A DNA stretch of 64,000 bases from Streptomyces sp. TRM70350 (GTDB lineage Bacteria; Actinomycetota; Actinomycetes; Streptomycetales; Streptomycetaceae). Shown here piece after piece: positions 1-9,128 of the stretch. The DNA is taken from assembly GCF_019219825.1 (NCBI RefSeq), contig NZ_JAHUXH010000022.1:62001-126000 (forward strand), read 5' to 3'. Each line of letters begins with the position of its first letter. The first letter of the stretch is position 1. Under the pieces are notes generated by a model, which saw nothing but the letters and a program-made list of their open reading frames with translations, was not told where the DNA came from and ran no database searches. The position numbers were made by a program, and so were the translations under genes.

Positions 1-1484
1 TCGGCGCCCTGGAGGGCTTCCAGGGCCTCACCCGCCTCTCCCAGGCCTACGACCTGCTCAAGGAGTGGGGCCTGCCCACCTCGCGGCACAACAAGGTGGT
101 CGACGACCTCGAAGGCGTACGGGAGTTCATCGCGTACTACGGCGAGAACCGCCACTCCGTGGAGCACGAGATCGACGGCGTGGTGGTCAAGCTGGACGAG
201 ATCCGCCTGCAGGGCCGCCTCGGTTCGACGGCCCGCGCCCCGCGCTGGGCGATCGCGTACAAGTACGCGCCGGAGGAGGTCAACACCAAGCTCGTCAACA
301 TCCGCGTGGGCGTGGGCCGCACCGGCCGCGTCACGCCGTACGCGCAGGTCGAGCCGGTGACGGTGGCCGGCTCGGAGGTCGAGTTCGCCACCCTGCACAA
401 CCAGGACATCGTCAAGGCCAAGGGCGTCCTCATCGGCGACACGGTGGTGCTGCGCAAGGCCGGTGACGTCATCCCGGAGATCCTCGGCCCGGTCGTCGAC
501 CTGCGCGACGGCACCGAGCGCGAGTTCGTGATGCCGTCCGAGTGCCCCGAGTGCGGTACGGCGCTGAGGCCGATGAAGGAGGGCGACGTCGACCTGCGCT
601 GCCCGAACTCCCGTACCTGCCCCGCACAACTGCGCGAACGGCTGTTCTATCTGGCGGGCCGCAAGGCGCTGGACATCGAGCACTTCGGCTATGTCGCCGC
701 GGCCGCCCTCACCGGTCCGCTGGAGCCGAAGGAGCCGCCGCTGAAGGACGAGGGTGACCTGTTCGACCTCACCGTCGAGCAGCTGCTGCCCATCAAGGCC
801 TACGTCCTCGACCAGGACAGCGGCCTGCCCAAGCGGGACCCGAAGACCGGCGAGGAGAAGATCGTCACGGTCTTCGCCAACCAGCAGGGCGAGCCCAAGA
901 AGAACGCGCTCGCGATGCTGGAGAACATCGCGGCCGCCAAGCAGCGCCCGCTCGCCCGCATCCTGACCGGTCTGTCGATCCGTCATGTCGGCCCCGTGGC
1001 CGCCGAGGCGCTGGCCCGCGAGTTCCGCTCCATCGACCGCATCGAGCAGGCGACCGAGGAGGAGCTGGCCACCACCGACGGGGTCGGCCCCATCATCGCC
1101 GCCTCGCTCAAGGAGTGGTTCGCCGAGGACTGGCACCGCGAGATCATCCGCAAGTGGAAGGCCGCCGGCGTCCGGCTGGAGGAGGAGAGCACCGGCGAGG
1201 AAGAGGGCCCCCGCCCGCTCGAAGGTCTCACCGTCGTCGTCACCGGCACGCTCGAACACTTCACGCGGGACGGCGCGAAGGAGGCGCTGCAGAGCCGAGG
1301 CGCCAAGGTGACCGGATCGGTTTCGAAGAAGACGTCATTCGTCGTTGTGGGTGACAACCCCGGATCGAAATATGACAAGGCGATGCAGCTCAAGGTGCCG
1401 GTTCTGGACGAGGAGGGGTTCAACGTCCTTCTGGAGCAAGGGCCTGAGGCGGCGTCGGAGGTCGCGCTTCCGACCGGCGAGTAG
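1..1484 (+). CDS. ligA: NAD-dependent DNA ligase LigA, 3' part
   Basis: Seals nicks in duplex DNA using NAD+, in replication and repair. The reading frame is already open at base 3, so the N-terminal part, including the adenylated KxDG lysine, lies upstream of the window. Visible here are the nucleotidyltransferase motif HEIDGVVVK (about 165-193), the OB fold, a four-cysteine zinc finger (CPEC at about 543 and two more Cys at about 600-620), helix-hairpin-helix repeats, and a C-terminal BRCT domain (about 1220-1450). The HhH region carries an extra charged stretch of roughly 25-35 residues (about 796-900) that the E. coli enzyme lacks. The gene ends with TAG and no obvious terminator hairpin follows. 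Family assignment is certain. Confidence 0.97.
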   Translation, partial: GALEGFQGLTRLSQAYDLLKEWGLPTSRHNKVVDDLEGVREFIAYYGENRHSVEHEIDGVVVKLDEIRLQGRLGSTARAPRWAIAYKYAPEEVNTKLVNIRVGVGRTGRVTPYAQVEPVTVAGSEVEFATLHNQDIVKAKGVLIGDTVVLRKAGDVIPEILGPVVDLRDGTEREFVMPSECPECGTALRPMKEGDVDLRCPNSRTCPAQLRERLFYLAGRKALDIEHFGYVAAAALTGPLEPKEPPLKDEGDLFDLTVEQLLPIKAYVLDQDSGLPKRDPKTGEEKIVTVFANQQGEPKKNALAMLENIAAAKQRPLARILTGLSIRHVGPVAAEALAREFRSIDRIEQATEEELATTDGVGPIIAASLKEWFAEDWHREIIRKWKAAGVRLEEESTGEEEGPRPLEGLTVVVTGTLEHFTRDGAKEALQSRGAKVTGSVSKKTSFVVVGDNPGSKYDKAMQLKVPVLDEEGFNVLLEQGPEAASEVALPTGE

Positions 1485-1743
1485 CGGTTGAAGAACACCC
1501 GATCGGCGCATACCAGATGCATACGGGCGGCTGAGGCGCATTCGGGCAACCGTCGACGACCGCTGCCCGTGGAAGCCTTCTGCGGCCTACTGTTGAGGTG
1601 TGCACCTGCCGTGCCCAGCTGCGGTTGGGGCATTCCCTTGCTCTTGGCGAGCACGGGGAACGGTTTTCCAACGCGGTGCCGTTGATGGATGTCGGGCATC
1701 GGGCCGCGTGGCGTGGGCACCGCCGGCTGTGAGAGGGACGGGA

Positions 1744-3978
1744 ATGGAACCGACCGAGAGCGCCGCCCCGTACTCACGGCTGCGCCGGATGGCCGGCGCC
1801 TGGCGAGGGGGCCTCCGTTCGGCCTGGCGTGCGAGTACCGCGACGCCGGGGGACCAGGACGCCGGGCAGCGCATCGTCCTGGACGGACGCGACGCCGCCG
1901 CCCTCACCGCCGGGCACGCCGCCGGACTGCCGGGAGTCGACGGCGAACGGCACCTGTCCTGGCCCGCGCTGCCCGCGGCGGTCGTCGCGGCCGCCGGGTT
2001 CACCCTCGGCGCCGGATTCCTGCGGGCGTTCACCGGCCACCACGCGCTCTTCCCGTCCGGCACGACCGGCTGGGCGCTGGCCGTGCTCACCGGCATCATC
2101 GTCGGCCACCTGGTCGCGCTCGGCCGCGCCCGCTGGTGGGGCGGCACCGGCTCCGGCGCCGCCCTCACCCTCGCCGTCCTGCTGCTGTACGGCTGGGTGG
2201 CCGCCGGGCTGGTCAGCCTCACCGTCGTCGTCCTGGTCGGCATAGCCCGGCGGCACCGCTGGCGGCAGGGCCTGCTGCACGGCGCGGTGGACGTCCTCGG
2301 CATCGGCGCCGGCGCCCTGCTGCTGGCCGCCTTCGACCGCCTGCCCTCCGTCGAGGACCCCTGGCACCCCGCCACCTGGAACCTCTACACCGCCACCGAG
2401 GTGATCCTGGTCGCGATCGCCTACCTCGCGGTCTCCCGCACCCTGCTGTGGTACCTGCACGCGCCCCGCCCCGGCGGACTGCCCACCATCGCCCGCACCG
2501 CCCTGGTCCGGCACGGCCTGGTCGCGGTCGCGCTGCTCGGCATCGCCCCCCTGATCTGCGTGGTCGCCGTCGCCAAGCCGATCCTGCTGCCGCTGTTCGC
2601 CATCCCCCTGATCGCCCTCGACTCCACCCTGTGGATAGCCCGCGCCCGCGCGGAGGAGCAGCTGCGCGATCCGCTCACCGGGCTGCCCAACCGCCAGTGG
2701 CTCCTGGAGCGCATCTGGACCGCACTGGACGACGCCGAGCGCATCGACGCCCGCGCCGCCCTGATGCTGATCGACCTCGACCGGTTCCGATCGGTCAATG
2801 ACACCCTCGGTCATCTCGCCGGTGACCGGCTGCTGCTGCAGACCGCCGACCGGCTGCGGCTGGCCCTGCCGCGCGGGGCGGAGGCCGCCCGGCTCGGCGG
2901 CGACGAGTTCGCCGTCTTACTGCCGGTCGCCGACTCCACGACGTCCGCGACCCGAATCGCCCGCGGCCTCGTCACCGCGCTCAGCTCCCCGCTCGACCTC
3001 GACGGCCTCACCCTCGTGCTGGAGGCCAGCGCCGGGGTCGCCGTCTTCCCCGACCACGCCCTCGACGCCGAGGGACTGCTGCGCCGCGCGGACGTGGCGA
3101 TGTACCAGGCGAAACGCGACCGCACGGGGGTGGAGGTGTACGAGTCCAAGCGGGACTCGAACACCCCGGACCGGCTCGGCCTCCTCGCCGACCTGCGCCG
3201 GGCGCTGGACGCGCACGAGGTCGAGCTGCACTACCAGCCGAAGGTGCGCTTCGACGGGCAGGTGGCCGGGCTGGAGGCGCTGGTGCGGTGGGTGCACCCG
3301 GAGCGCGGGAAGGTGCCGCCGGACGAGTTCATCGCGATCGCCGAGTCGTCCGGGCTGATGCCGCACCTGACGGAGTACGTGCTGGAGACGGCGCTCGGAC
3401 AGGTGGCGCAGTGGCGGGCGCAGGGGCTGTTCGTGCCGGTCGCGGTGAACGTGTCCCCGCGTGACGTGCACACTCCCGGCTTCGCGGGCTCCGTCGCCGC
3501 CCGCCTGGCCCGGCACGGAGTGCCCGCGGGAGCGCTCCAACTGGAGATAACGGAACACGTGCTCCTGGAGGACCCGCAGCGGGCCGCCGACACCCTCGCC
3601 GGGCTGACCGGGCACGGCGTGAAGATGTCGCTGGACGACTTCGGCACCGGGTACTCCTCGCTCGTCCACCTCAAGCGGCTGCCGGTGAGCGAGCTGAAGA
3701 TCGACCGTTCGTTCGTGGCACGGCTGGCGGTCGACGCGGAGGACGCGGAGATCGTGCGGTGCACCGTCGACCTCGCGCATTCGCTGGGGCTGCTCGTGGT
3801 CGCCGAGGGGGTCGAGGACGACGAGACGTGGGAGCGGCTGCGGGATCTGCGGTGCGATGCCGTGCAGGGGTGGCTGGTCGCCGCGGCGATGCCTCCCGAG
3901 GAGACGACTGCGTGGTTGCGGGCTCGGGGGGCTCGGGGGTGGCAGCGGCCGAAGGCCGCACTGCCTGCGGCCGACTAG
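1744..3978 (+). CDS. rmdB: Membrane GGDEF-EAL c-di-GMP protein, RmdB type
   Basis: Predicted c-di-GMP turnover enzyme of the cell membrane, about 744 aa. The N-terminal 300 residues hold several hydrophobic helices, followed by a GGDEF domain (RLGGDEF near residue 382) and an EAL domain (EALVRW near residue 509). The EAL catalytic set looks complete: EAL, NVSP, ITEH, DDFGTGYSSL, KIDRSFV and AEGVE. The GGDEF domain has no RxxD inhibitory site five residues before the motif. A longer frame opens at 1600, but ATG 1744 is preceded by a GGGA-rich ribosome site and starts the typical protein. The position after ligA and the domain order match my memory of S. coelicolor RmdB (SCO5495), a phosphodiesterase needed for normal aerial development. 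That orthology is recalled, not searched. Confidence 0.88.
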   Translation: MEPTESAAPYSRLRRMAGAWRGGLRSAWRASTATPGDQDAGQRIVLDGRDAAALTAGHAAGLPGVDGERHLSWPALPAAVVAAAGFTLGAGFLRAFTGHHALFPSGTTGWALAVLTGIIVGHLVALGRARWWGGTGSGAALTLAVLLLYGWVAAGLVSLTVVVLVGIARRHRWRQGLLHGAVDVLGIGAGALLLAAFDRLPSVEDPWHPATWNLYTATEVILVAIAYLAVSRTLLWYLHAPRPGGLPTIARTALVRHGLVAVALLGIAPLICVVAVAKPILLPLFAIPLIALDSTLWIARARAEEQLRDPLTGLPNRQWLLERIWTALDDAERIDARAALMLIDLDRFRSVNDTLGHLAGDRLLLQTADRLRLALPRGAEAARLGGDEFAVLLPVADSTTSATRIARGLVTALSSPLDLDGLTLVLEASAGVAVFPDHALDAEGLLRRADVAMYQAKRDRTGVEVYESKRDSNTPDRLGLLADLRRALDAHEVELHYQPKVRFDGQVAGLEALVRWVHPERGKVPPDEFIAIAESSGLMPHLTEYVLETALGQVAQWRAQGLFVPVAVNVSPRDVHTPGFAGSVAARLARHGVPAGALQLEITEHVLLEDPQRAADTLAGLTGHGVKMSLDDFGTGYSSLVHLKRLPVSELKIDRSFVARLAVDAEDAEIVRCTVDLAHSLGLLVVAEGVEDDETWERLRDLRCDAVQGWLVAAAMPPEETTAWLRARGARGWQRPKAALPAAD

Positions 3979-4127
3979 ATGTTGGGGAGTGCCGGGTACT
4001 GTCGTCGGTCGTCTGCCGCGCCGCGGGGGCCGAGCGCGCCCACGCGGCGGAGCCGCATATCGAACACAGCCCCGCGCCCCTTACTCGGCACTGCTGCGCC
4101 GTCTCTCACCAGACCACCGTTATCCGT

Positions 4128-4158
4128 TTCACGGGCACAGGCTCCCGCCCCATAGGAT
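4128..4158 (+). promoter_or_regulatory. Candidate promoter of the gat operon
   Basis: TTCACG (4128-4133) and TAGGAT (4153-4158) are spaced by 19 bases, about 40 bases before the gatC start. TAGGAT is a common Streptomyces -10 form and the -35 is a partial match. This is pattern reading only. Confidence 0.35.
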
Positions 4159-4198
4159 TGGCCCCAAACCACACACACTCACCCCAGAGGATCGCTGC

Positions 4199-4495
4199 AT
4201 GCCTGGCATCACGCGCGAGGAGGTCGCCCACCTCGCCCGGCTGGCGCGTCTGGAGCTGAAGCCCGAAGAGCTCGACCACTTCGCCGGCCAGCTGGACGAC
4301 ATCATCGGCGCGGTCGCCCGCGTCAGCGAGGTCGCCGACCAAGACGTACCGCCGACCTCGCACCCGCTCCCGCTGACGAACGTCATGCGCCCGGACGAGG
4401 TCCGCCCGTCGCTCACCCCCGAGCAGGCGCTGTCCGGCGCCCCGGCCCAGGAGCAGCAGCGTTTCAAGGTGCCGCAGATCCTGGGGGAGGAGTAA
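4199..4495 (+). CDS. gatC: Asp/Glu-tRNA amidotransferase subunit C
   Basis: Small (98 aa) stabilising subunit of the GatCAB complex, which converts Glu-tRNAGln and Asp-tRNAAsn to the correctly amidated tRNAs. It starts MPGITREEVAHLARLARLEL, the usual helical GatC N-terminus, and ends with the conserved FKVPQIL segment. ATG 4199 is chosen over the longer frame from 3857 because it follows an AGAGG ribosome site and gives the normal family length. gatA begins 6 bases after its stop, so the two are co-transcribed. Confidence 0.96.
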   Translation: MPGITREEVAHLARLARLELKPEELDHFAGQLDDIIGAVARVSEVADQDVPPTSHPLPLTNVMRPDEVRPSLTPEQALSGAPAQEQQRFKVPQILGEE

Positions 4496-4500
4496 TCCGC

Positions 4501-5997
4501 ATGACGGACGCAATCATCAAGCTCACCGCCGCCGAGATCGCCGCGAGGATCGCCTCCGGCGAGCTCACGGCCGTCGAGGTCACCGAGGCCCACCTGGCCC
4601 GTATCGAGGCCGTCGACGAGAAGGTGCACGCCTTCCTGCACGTCGACCGCGAGGGCGCCCTCGCGCAGGCCCGAGCCGTCGACGAGAAGCGGGCCAAGGG
4701 GGAGAAGCTCGGCCCGCTGGCCGGTGTTCCCCTCGCGCTCAAGGACATCTTCACCACCGAGGGCATCCCCACCACCGTGGGCTCCAAGATCCTTCAGGGG
4801 TGGATTCCGCCGTACGACGCCACCCTCACCCGGAAGCTGAAGGACGCCGACGTCGTCATCCTCGGCAAGACCAACATGGACGAGTTCGCCATGGGGTCCT
4901 CGACCGAGAACAGCGCGTACGGGCCCACCGGCAACCCCTGGGACCTCACCCGCATCCCCGGCGGCTCCGGCGGCGGCTCCTCCGCCGCGCTCGCCTCGTA
5001 CCAGGCCCCGCTCGCCATCGGCACCGACACCGGCGGGTCCATCCGCCAGCCGGCCGCCGTCACCGGCACGGTCGGCGTGAAGCCGACGTACGGGGCCGTC
5101 TCGCGCTACGGCATGGTGGCGTTCTCGTCCTCCCTCGACCAGGGCGGGCCCTGCGCCCGTACGGTCCTGGACGCGGCCCTCCTGCACGAGGTGATCGCCG
5201 GGCACGACCCGCTCGACTCCACCTCCATCGACGCCCCGGTCCCGCCGGTCGTCGAGGCCGCCCGCAACGGCAGCGTCGAGGGCATGCGCGTCGGCGTCGT
5301 CAAGCAGTTCCGCGGCGAGGGCTACCAGGCCGGCGTCATCCAGCGGTTCGACGAGTCGGTCCGGCTGCTCAAGGAGCTGGGCGCGGAGATCGTCGAGCTG
5401 GACTGCCCGTCCTTCGACCTGGCGCTGTCGGCGTACTACCTGATCGCCCCGAGCGAGTGCTCCAGCAACCTGGCCCGCTTCGACGGCCTGCGCTACGGCC
5501 TGCGTACCGGCGACGACGGCTCGCACTCCGCCGAGGAGGTCACGTCCCTGACCCGCGAGGCCGGCTTCGGCCCCGAGGTCAAGCGGCGCATCATGCTCGG
5601 CACGTACGCCCTGTCGAGCGGCTACTACGACGCGTACTACGGCAGCGCCCAGAAGGTCCGTACGCTGATCAAGCAGGACTTCGACAAGGCGTTCGAGCAG
5701 ATCGACGTGATCGTCTCGCCGACCACGCCCACCACCGCCTTCCCGATCGGTGAGCGTGCCGACGACCCGATGGCGATGTACCTCGCCGACCTGTGCACCA
5801 TCCCGACCAACCTGGCGGGCAACGCGGCCATGTCCCTGCCCTGCGGCCTGGCCCCGGAGGACAACCTGCCGGTCGGCCTGCAGATCATCGCCCCGGCGAT
5901 GCAGGACGACCGCCTGTACAAGGTGGGCGCCGCCGTCGAGGCCGCCTTCGTGGAAAAGTGGGGGCACCCGCTCCTGGAGGAGGCTCCGTCGCTGTGA
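4501..5997 (+). CDS. gatA: Asp/Glu-tRNA amidotransferase subunit A
   Basis: Glutaminase/amidase subunit (498 aa) that releases ammonia from glutamine for transfer to mischarged tRNA. The amidase-signature Ser-cisSer-Lys triad is visible: Lys in VPLALKDIF (around residue 80), then GGSGGGSSAALAS and GTDTGGSIRQPAA. Length is normal for the family. It lies 6 bases after gatC, and its stop codon overlaps the GTG start of the next small gene (GTGA at 5994-5997), indicating translational coupling. A cytosolic complex with GatB and GatC is expected. Confidence 0.97.
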   Translation: MTDAIIKLTAAEIAARIASGELTAVEVTEAHLARIEAVDEKVHAFLHVDREGALAQARAVDEKRAKGEKLGPLAGVPLALKDIFTTEGIPTTVGSKILQGWIPPYDATLTRKLKDADVVILGKTNMDEFAMGSSTENSAYGPTGNPWDLTRIPGGSGGGSSAALASYQAPLAIGTDTGGSIRQPAAVTGTVGVKPTYGAVSRYGMVAFSSSLDQGGPCARTVLDAALLHEVIAGHDPLDSTSIDAPVPPVVEAARNGSVEGMRVGVVKQFRGEGYQAGVIQRFDESVRLLKELGAEIVELDCPSFDLALSAYYLIAPSECSSNLARFDGLRYGLRTGDDGSHSAEEVTSLTREAGFGPEVKRRIMLGTYALSSGYYDAYYGSAQKVRTLIKQDFDKAFEQIDVIVSPTTPTTAFPIGERADDPMAMYLADLCTIPTNLAGNAAMSLPCGLAPEDNLPVGLQIIAPAMQDDRLYKVGAAVEAAFVEKWGHPLLEEAPSL

Positions 5998-6233
5998 GTG
6001 CACTGACCAAGGCCAAGGGCTTCAAGAAGTCGAAGTCCGGTACGTACCTGTCCATGGCCGCCACCGCGTTCGGCGCGATCGGCGTCGCCAAGCAGATCAA
6101 GAAGGCCCGCGCCGAGAACGACACGCTGCGGCTCGTCGACGCCGTCGTCACCGCCGCCGGCGTCGTCACCGGCCTCGCCATGCTCTACCGCGAGCTGAAG
6201 CGGCTGGGCGACGACGACGTCCTGCTGGGCTGA
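5994..6233 (+). CDS. Small conserved protein inside the gat operon
   Basis: A 79-aa protein of unknown function inserted between gatA and gatB. GTG 5994 overlaps the gatA stop by four bases and follows a GGAGGAGG ribosome site, so it is clearly translated with gatA. It begins with a Lys-rich stretch (KAKGFKKSKSG), has a hydrophobic segment around residues 16-27, a charged middle (KQIKKARAEND) and a second hydrophobic helix with Ala/Val/Gly, then ends RELKRLGDDD. This suggests one or two short membrane or amphipathic helices. I do not recognise a named domain. Only 15 bases separate its stop from gatB. Whether it takes part in tRNA amidation or only shares the transcript cannot be told from sequence. 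Confidence 0.85.
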   Translation: MSALTKAKGFKKSKSGTYLSMAATAFGAIGVAKQIKKARAENDTLRLVDAVVTAAGVVTGLAMLYRELKRLGDDDVLLG

Positions 6234-6248
6234 GAGGGAAGTTTCACC

Positions 6249-7763
6249 GTGACCACCACGACCGACCTGGTGTCGTACGAGGACGCGCTGGCGTCGTACG
6301 ACCCCGTCATGGGCCTTGAGGTCCATGTCGAACTCGGCACCAAGACCAAGATGTTCTGCGGCTGTTCGACCGCGCTCGGCGCCGAACCGAACACCCAGAC
6401 CTGTCCCGTCTGCCTCGGCCTGCCCGGCGCGCTCCCGGTCGTCAACGCGACCGGCGTCGAGTCCGCGATCAAGATCGGGCTCGCGCTGAACTGCGAGATC
6501 GCCGAGTGGTGCCGCTTCGCCCGGAAGAACTACTTCTATCCGGACATGCCGAAGAACTTCCAGACCTCCCAGTACGACGAGCCGATCGCCTTCAACGGCT
6601 ACCTCGACGTACAGCTGGAGGACGGCGAGACCTTCCGCGTGGAGATCGAGCGCGCCCACATGGAGGAGGACACCGGCAAGTCCACGCACGTGGGTGGCGC
6701 GACGGGCCGGATCCACGGCGCCTCGCACTCGCTGCTGGACTACAACCGCGCCGGCATCCCGCTGATCGAGATCGTCACCAAGCCGATCGTCGGCGCGGGC
6801 GAGCGCGCGCCCGAGGTGGCGAAGGCGTACGTCCGTGAGCTGCGCGAGCTCATCCGCGCGCTCGGCGTGTCCGAGGCCCGCATGGAGATGGGCCAGATGC
6901 GCTGCGACGTGAACCTGTCGCTGATGCCCAAGGGCGCCGACAAGTTCGGCACCCGCTCCGAGACCAAGAACGTCAACTCCCTGCGCTCGGTGGAGCGTGC
7001 GGTGCGCTTCGAGATCCAGCGGCACGCGGCCGTGCTCGGCGACGGCGGCACGGTGGTCCAGGAGACGCGCCACTTCCACGAGGACACGGGCACGACGACG
7101 TCCGGTCGTACGAAGGAGGAGGCCGAGGACTACCGGTACTTCCCGGAGCCGGACCTGGTGCCCGTGGCCCCGTCCCGCGAGTGGGTCGAGCAGATCCGCG
7201 CCTCGCTGCCGGAGCTGCCGCTGGTGCGCCGCAACCGGCTCCGCGAGGAGTGGGGCATCTCCGCCACGGACATGCAGGCGATCCTCAACGCCGGTGCGCT
7301 CGCCCCGATCGTCGCCACGATCGACGCCGGTGCCGACGCGGCCTCCGCCCGCAAGTGGTGGATGGGTGAGCTGGCGCGTACGGCCAACGAGACGGGCATG
7401 TCCCTGGAGTTGCTGCCCATCACGCCCGAGCAGGTCGCCCGGGTGACCACCCTGGTCGCCGAGGGCTCCCTCAACGACAAGCTGGCGCGTCAGGTCATCG
7501 ACGGCGTCCTCAAGGGCGAAGGCACCCCGGACGAGGTCGTCGACAAGCGCGGTCTGAAGGTCGTCTCCGACGAGGGCGCGCTCACCGCCGCCGTGGACGA
7601 GGCCATCGCCGGCAACCCGGGCATCGCGGACAAGATCCGCGGGGGCAAGGTGGCCGCGGCCGGCGCCCTGGTCGGCGCGGTCATGAAGGCGACCCGGGGC
7701 CAGGCCGACGCGGCCCGCGTCAAGGAGCTGATCCTTCAGAGGCTGGGCGTCAGCGAGGGCTGA
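6249..7763 (+). CDS. gatB: Asp/Glu-tRNA amidotransferase subunit B
   Basis: Kinase/amidotransferase subunit (504 aa) that phosphorylates the tRNA-bound Glu or Asp and adds the ammonia delivered from GatA. The N-terminal motif GLEVHVEL, the zinc-binding cysteines of FCGCS and CPVC, and a helical YqeY-type C-terminal tail are all visible. The start is GTG 6249 after GAGAGGGAAG. A strong bidirectional hairpin lies directly downstream, ending the operon against the convergent methyltransferase gene. Confidence 0.97.
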   Translation: MTTTTDLVSYEDALASYDPVMGLEVHVELGTKTKMFCGCSTALGAEPNTQTCPVCLGLPGALPVVNATGVESAIKIGLALNCEIAEWCRFARKNYFYPDMPKNFQTSQYDEPIAFNGYLDVQLEDGETFRVEIERAHMEEDTGKSTHVGGATGRIHGASHSLLDYNRAGIPLIEIVTKPIVGAGERAPEVAKAYVRELRELIRALGVSEARMEMGQMRCDVNLSLMPKGADKFGTRSETKNVNSLRSVERAVRFEIQRHAAVLGDGGTVVQETRHFHEDTGTTTSGRTKEEAEDYRYFPEPDLVPVAPSREWVEQIRASLPELPLVRRNRLREEWGISATDMQAILNAGALAPIVATIDAGADAASARKWWMGELARTANETGMSLELLPITPEQVARVTTLVAEGSLNDKLARQVIDGVLKGEGTPDEVVDKRGLKVVSDEGALTAAVDEAIAGNPGIADKIRGGKVAAAGALVGAVMKATRGQADAARVKELILQRLGVSEG

Positions 7764-7771
7764 GCACGAGC

Positions 7772-7805
7772 AAGGGGGGTGCACCGGTCACGGTGCACCC
7801 CCCTT
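7772..7805. terminator. Bidirectional hairpin between gatB and methyltransferase
   Basis: A perfect 15-bp inverted repeat (7772-7786 and 7791-7805) with a GTCA loop sits between two convergent genes. On the + strand it ends ...CCCCTT; the complementary read also ends in TT. It probably stops transcription from both sides. Confidence 0.85.
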
Positions 7806-7811
7806 GGTGTG

Positions 7812-8591
7812 TCACACCGGGCGCTGCCCCACCAGCCGTACGAAGCCCAGCGCGCGGCCCTCGTCCGCCCGCAGCATCTCGCCGACCCGGCGGGACATCG
7901 TGCGATGGAACTCCTCCGGGCTCTCCTCGGCGACCACGTCGCACCACAGCAGCCAGTCCCGCCAGCCGTCGTCCAGCCAGTCGGCGGACTCGACGTGGAC
8001 GGCGCCGCCGCGGGTCCAGTGGCGTCGCCACCAGTCGGCGGAGTGGAAGCACCAGAAGTCGGGCTCCCACCATGGTGCGAGGTGCTCGGGCGGCTCGGTG
8101 CCGTCCGGTTCCTCCCGCAGCGCCGGTACGACGACACCGATCCGCCCGCCGGGCTTCAACAGCCGCGTCAGGGTGGGCAGATAGAGGTCGTCGGTGCCGA
8201 AGTACTGATACGCGTCGATGGACACGATCGCGTCGAACGTGCCCTCGCCGAACGGCAGGTCGTGCGCCTCCGCGTGCACCGGCAGCACCCGGTCGGCGAC
8301 GCCCGCCGCGGCGAGCCGTTCGGCGTTCTCGTCGGGCTTGATCCACAGATCGGCGGCGGTGACCTGGACGTCGTACTCCCTCGCGAGGAAGACCGACGTG
8401 AGCGCGCGGCCGCAGCCCAGGTCGAGCACGCGCGCGCGTGGGGGCAGGGAATCGAGGCCGAGTGCGGGGGCCAGCCACTCCAGCAGCCACAGCGGGTGCG
8501 GGCCCATCTGGTGGTCGACGACCCAGCGCGCGTCGTACTGGCTGCTGCGCGGGTAGCGGTCGTTGGTGAGTCGCTCGGTGAGATCGGACAT
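7812..8591 (-). CDS. Class I SAM-dependent methyltransferase
   Basis: A 259-aa soluble protein with the Rossmann-type SAM-binding motif VLDLGCGRAL (around residue 55), the acidic post-II residue in VTAADLW, and motif FDAIVSIDAYQYF, as in small-molecule methyltransferases of the type 11/25 group. The C-terminal half is Trp-rich (APWWEPDFWCF, SADWWRRHW), which may shape a substrate pocket. The substrate cannot be told. It converges on gatB and is divergent from the small membrane protein at 8666, with only about 75 bases between the two starts. Confidence 0.85.
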   Translation of the reverse strand: MSDLTERLTNDRYPRSSQYDARWVVDHQMGPHPLWLLEWLAPALGLDSLPPRARVLDLGCGRALTSVFLAREYDVQVTAADLWIKPDENAERLAAAGVADRVLPVHAEAHDLPFGEGTFDAIVSIDAYQYFGTDDLYLPTLTRLLKPGGRIGVVVPALREEPDGTEPPEHLAPWWEPDFWCFHSADWWRRHWTRGGAVHVESADWLDDGWRDWLLWCDVVAEESPEEFHRTMSRRVGEMLRADEGRALGFVRLVGQRPV

Positions 8592-8665
8592 GGGGACTGT
8601 GCTTAGCAGCCGGTGGACAGGGGCCGCATCCGAATTCCCGGCGGGAGGCGCTACGCTCGCGCGCC

Positions 8666-8935
8666 ATGAGCGAACGCGCTGATCCTGCGCAGGAGGCGCG
8701 GCGGGCCCGCTGGACCGCCGCCGGGACCGGTGGGCTGCTGGCGTGCGCGGGGCTGGCCGCGTCCGTGCTGCGGGCCACGGACGCCGAACCGGTGCTCGTA
8801 CCGGCCGCCTATGCCCTCGGCGCGGCCGTCTGCGCGTGTGCGGCGGTGCTCGGGTCGCGGGGGCGCACCCGGCGGGCGCTGTGGCTGCTGGTGGGCGGGG
8901 CCATGGTGATGGCGTTCGGAGACCAGTTCGACTGA
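8666..8935 (+). CDS. Small hypothetical membrane protein
   Basis: An 89-aa protein with a charged N-terminus (MSERADPAQEARRARW) and about three hydrophobic stretches (GLLACAGLAASVL, YALGAAVCACAAVL, LWLLVGGAMVMAF) separated by an Arg-rich loop. It is likely an integral membrane protein of unknown function. It is divergent from the methyltransferase gene. No Shine-Dalgarno sequence is obvious before ATG 8666, so translation may start from a near-leaderless transcript. Confidence 0.65.
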   Translation: MSERADPAQEARRARWTAAGTGGLLACAGLAASVLRATDAEPVLVPAAYALGAAVCACAAVLGSRGRTRRALWLLVGGAMVMAFGDQFD

Positions 8936-9128
8936 CGGTCGACAGAGTTCACCCAATTGTCCTGTGAGCCGCCTCCCACTCCTGTGAATAAACCCACGAA
9001 GCGACCAAACGATCATTTCTCCCTGTAAGAGTGGCTGTGCATTGCTCATGCGTTCTTTGCGGGCCGTTCAGAACACGGACGACTGTTCCCGGTCAAAGAT
9101 CCACACGGCATATCCTGGGAGCACGTCC

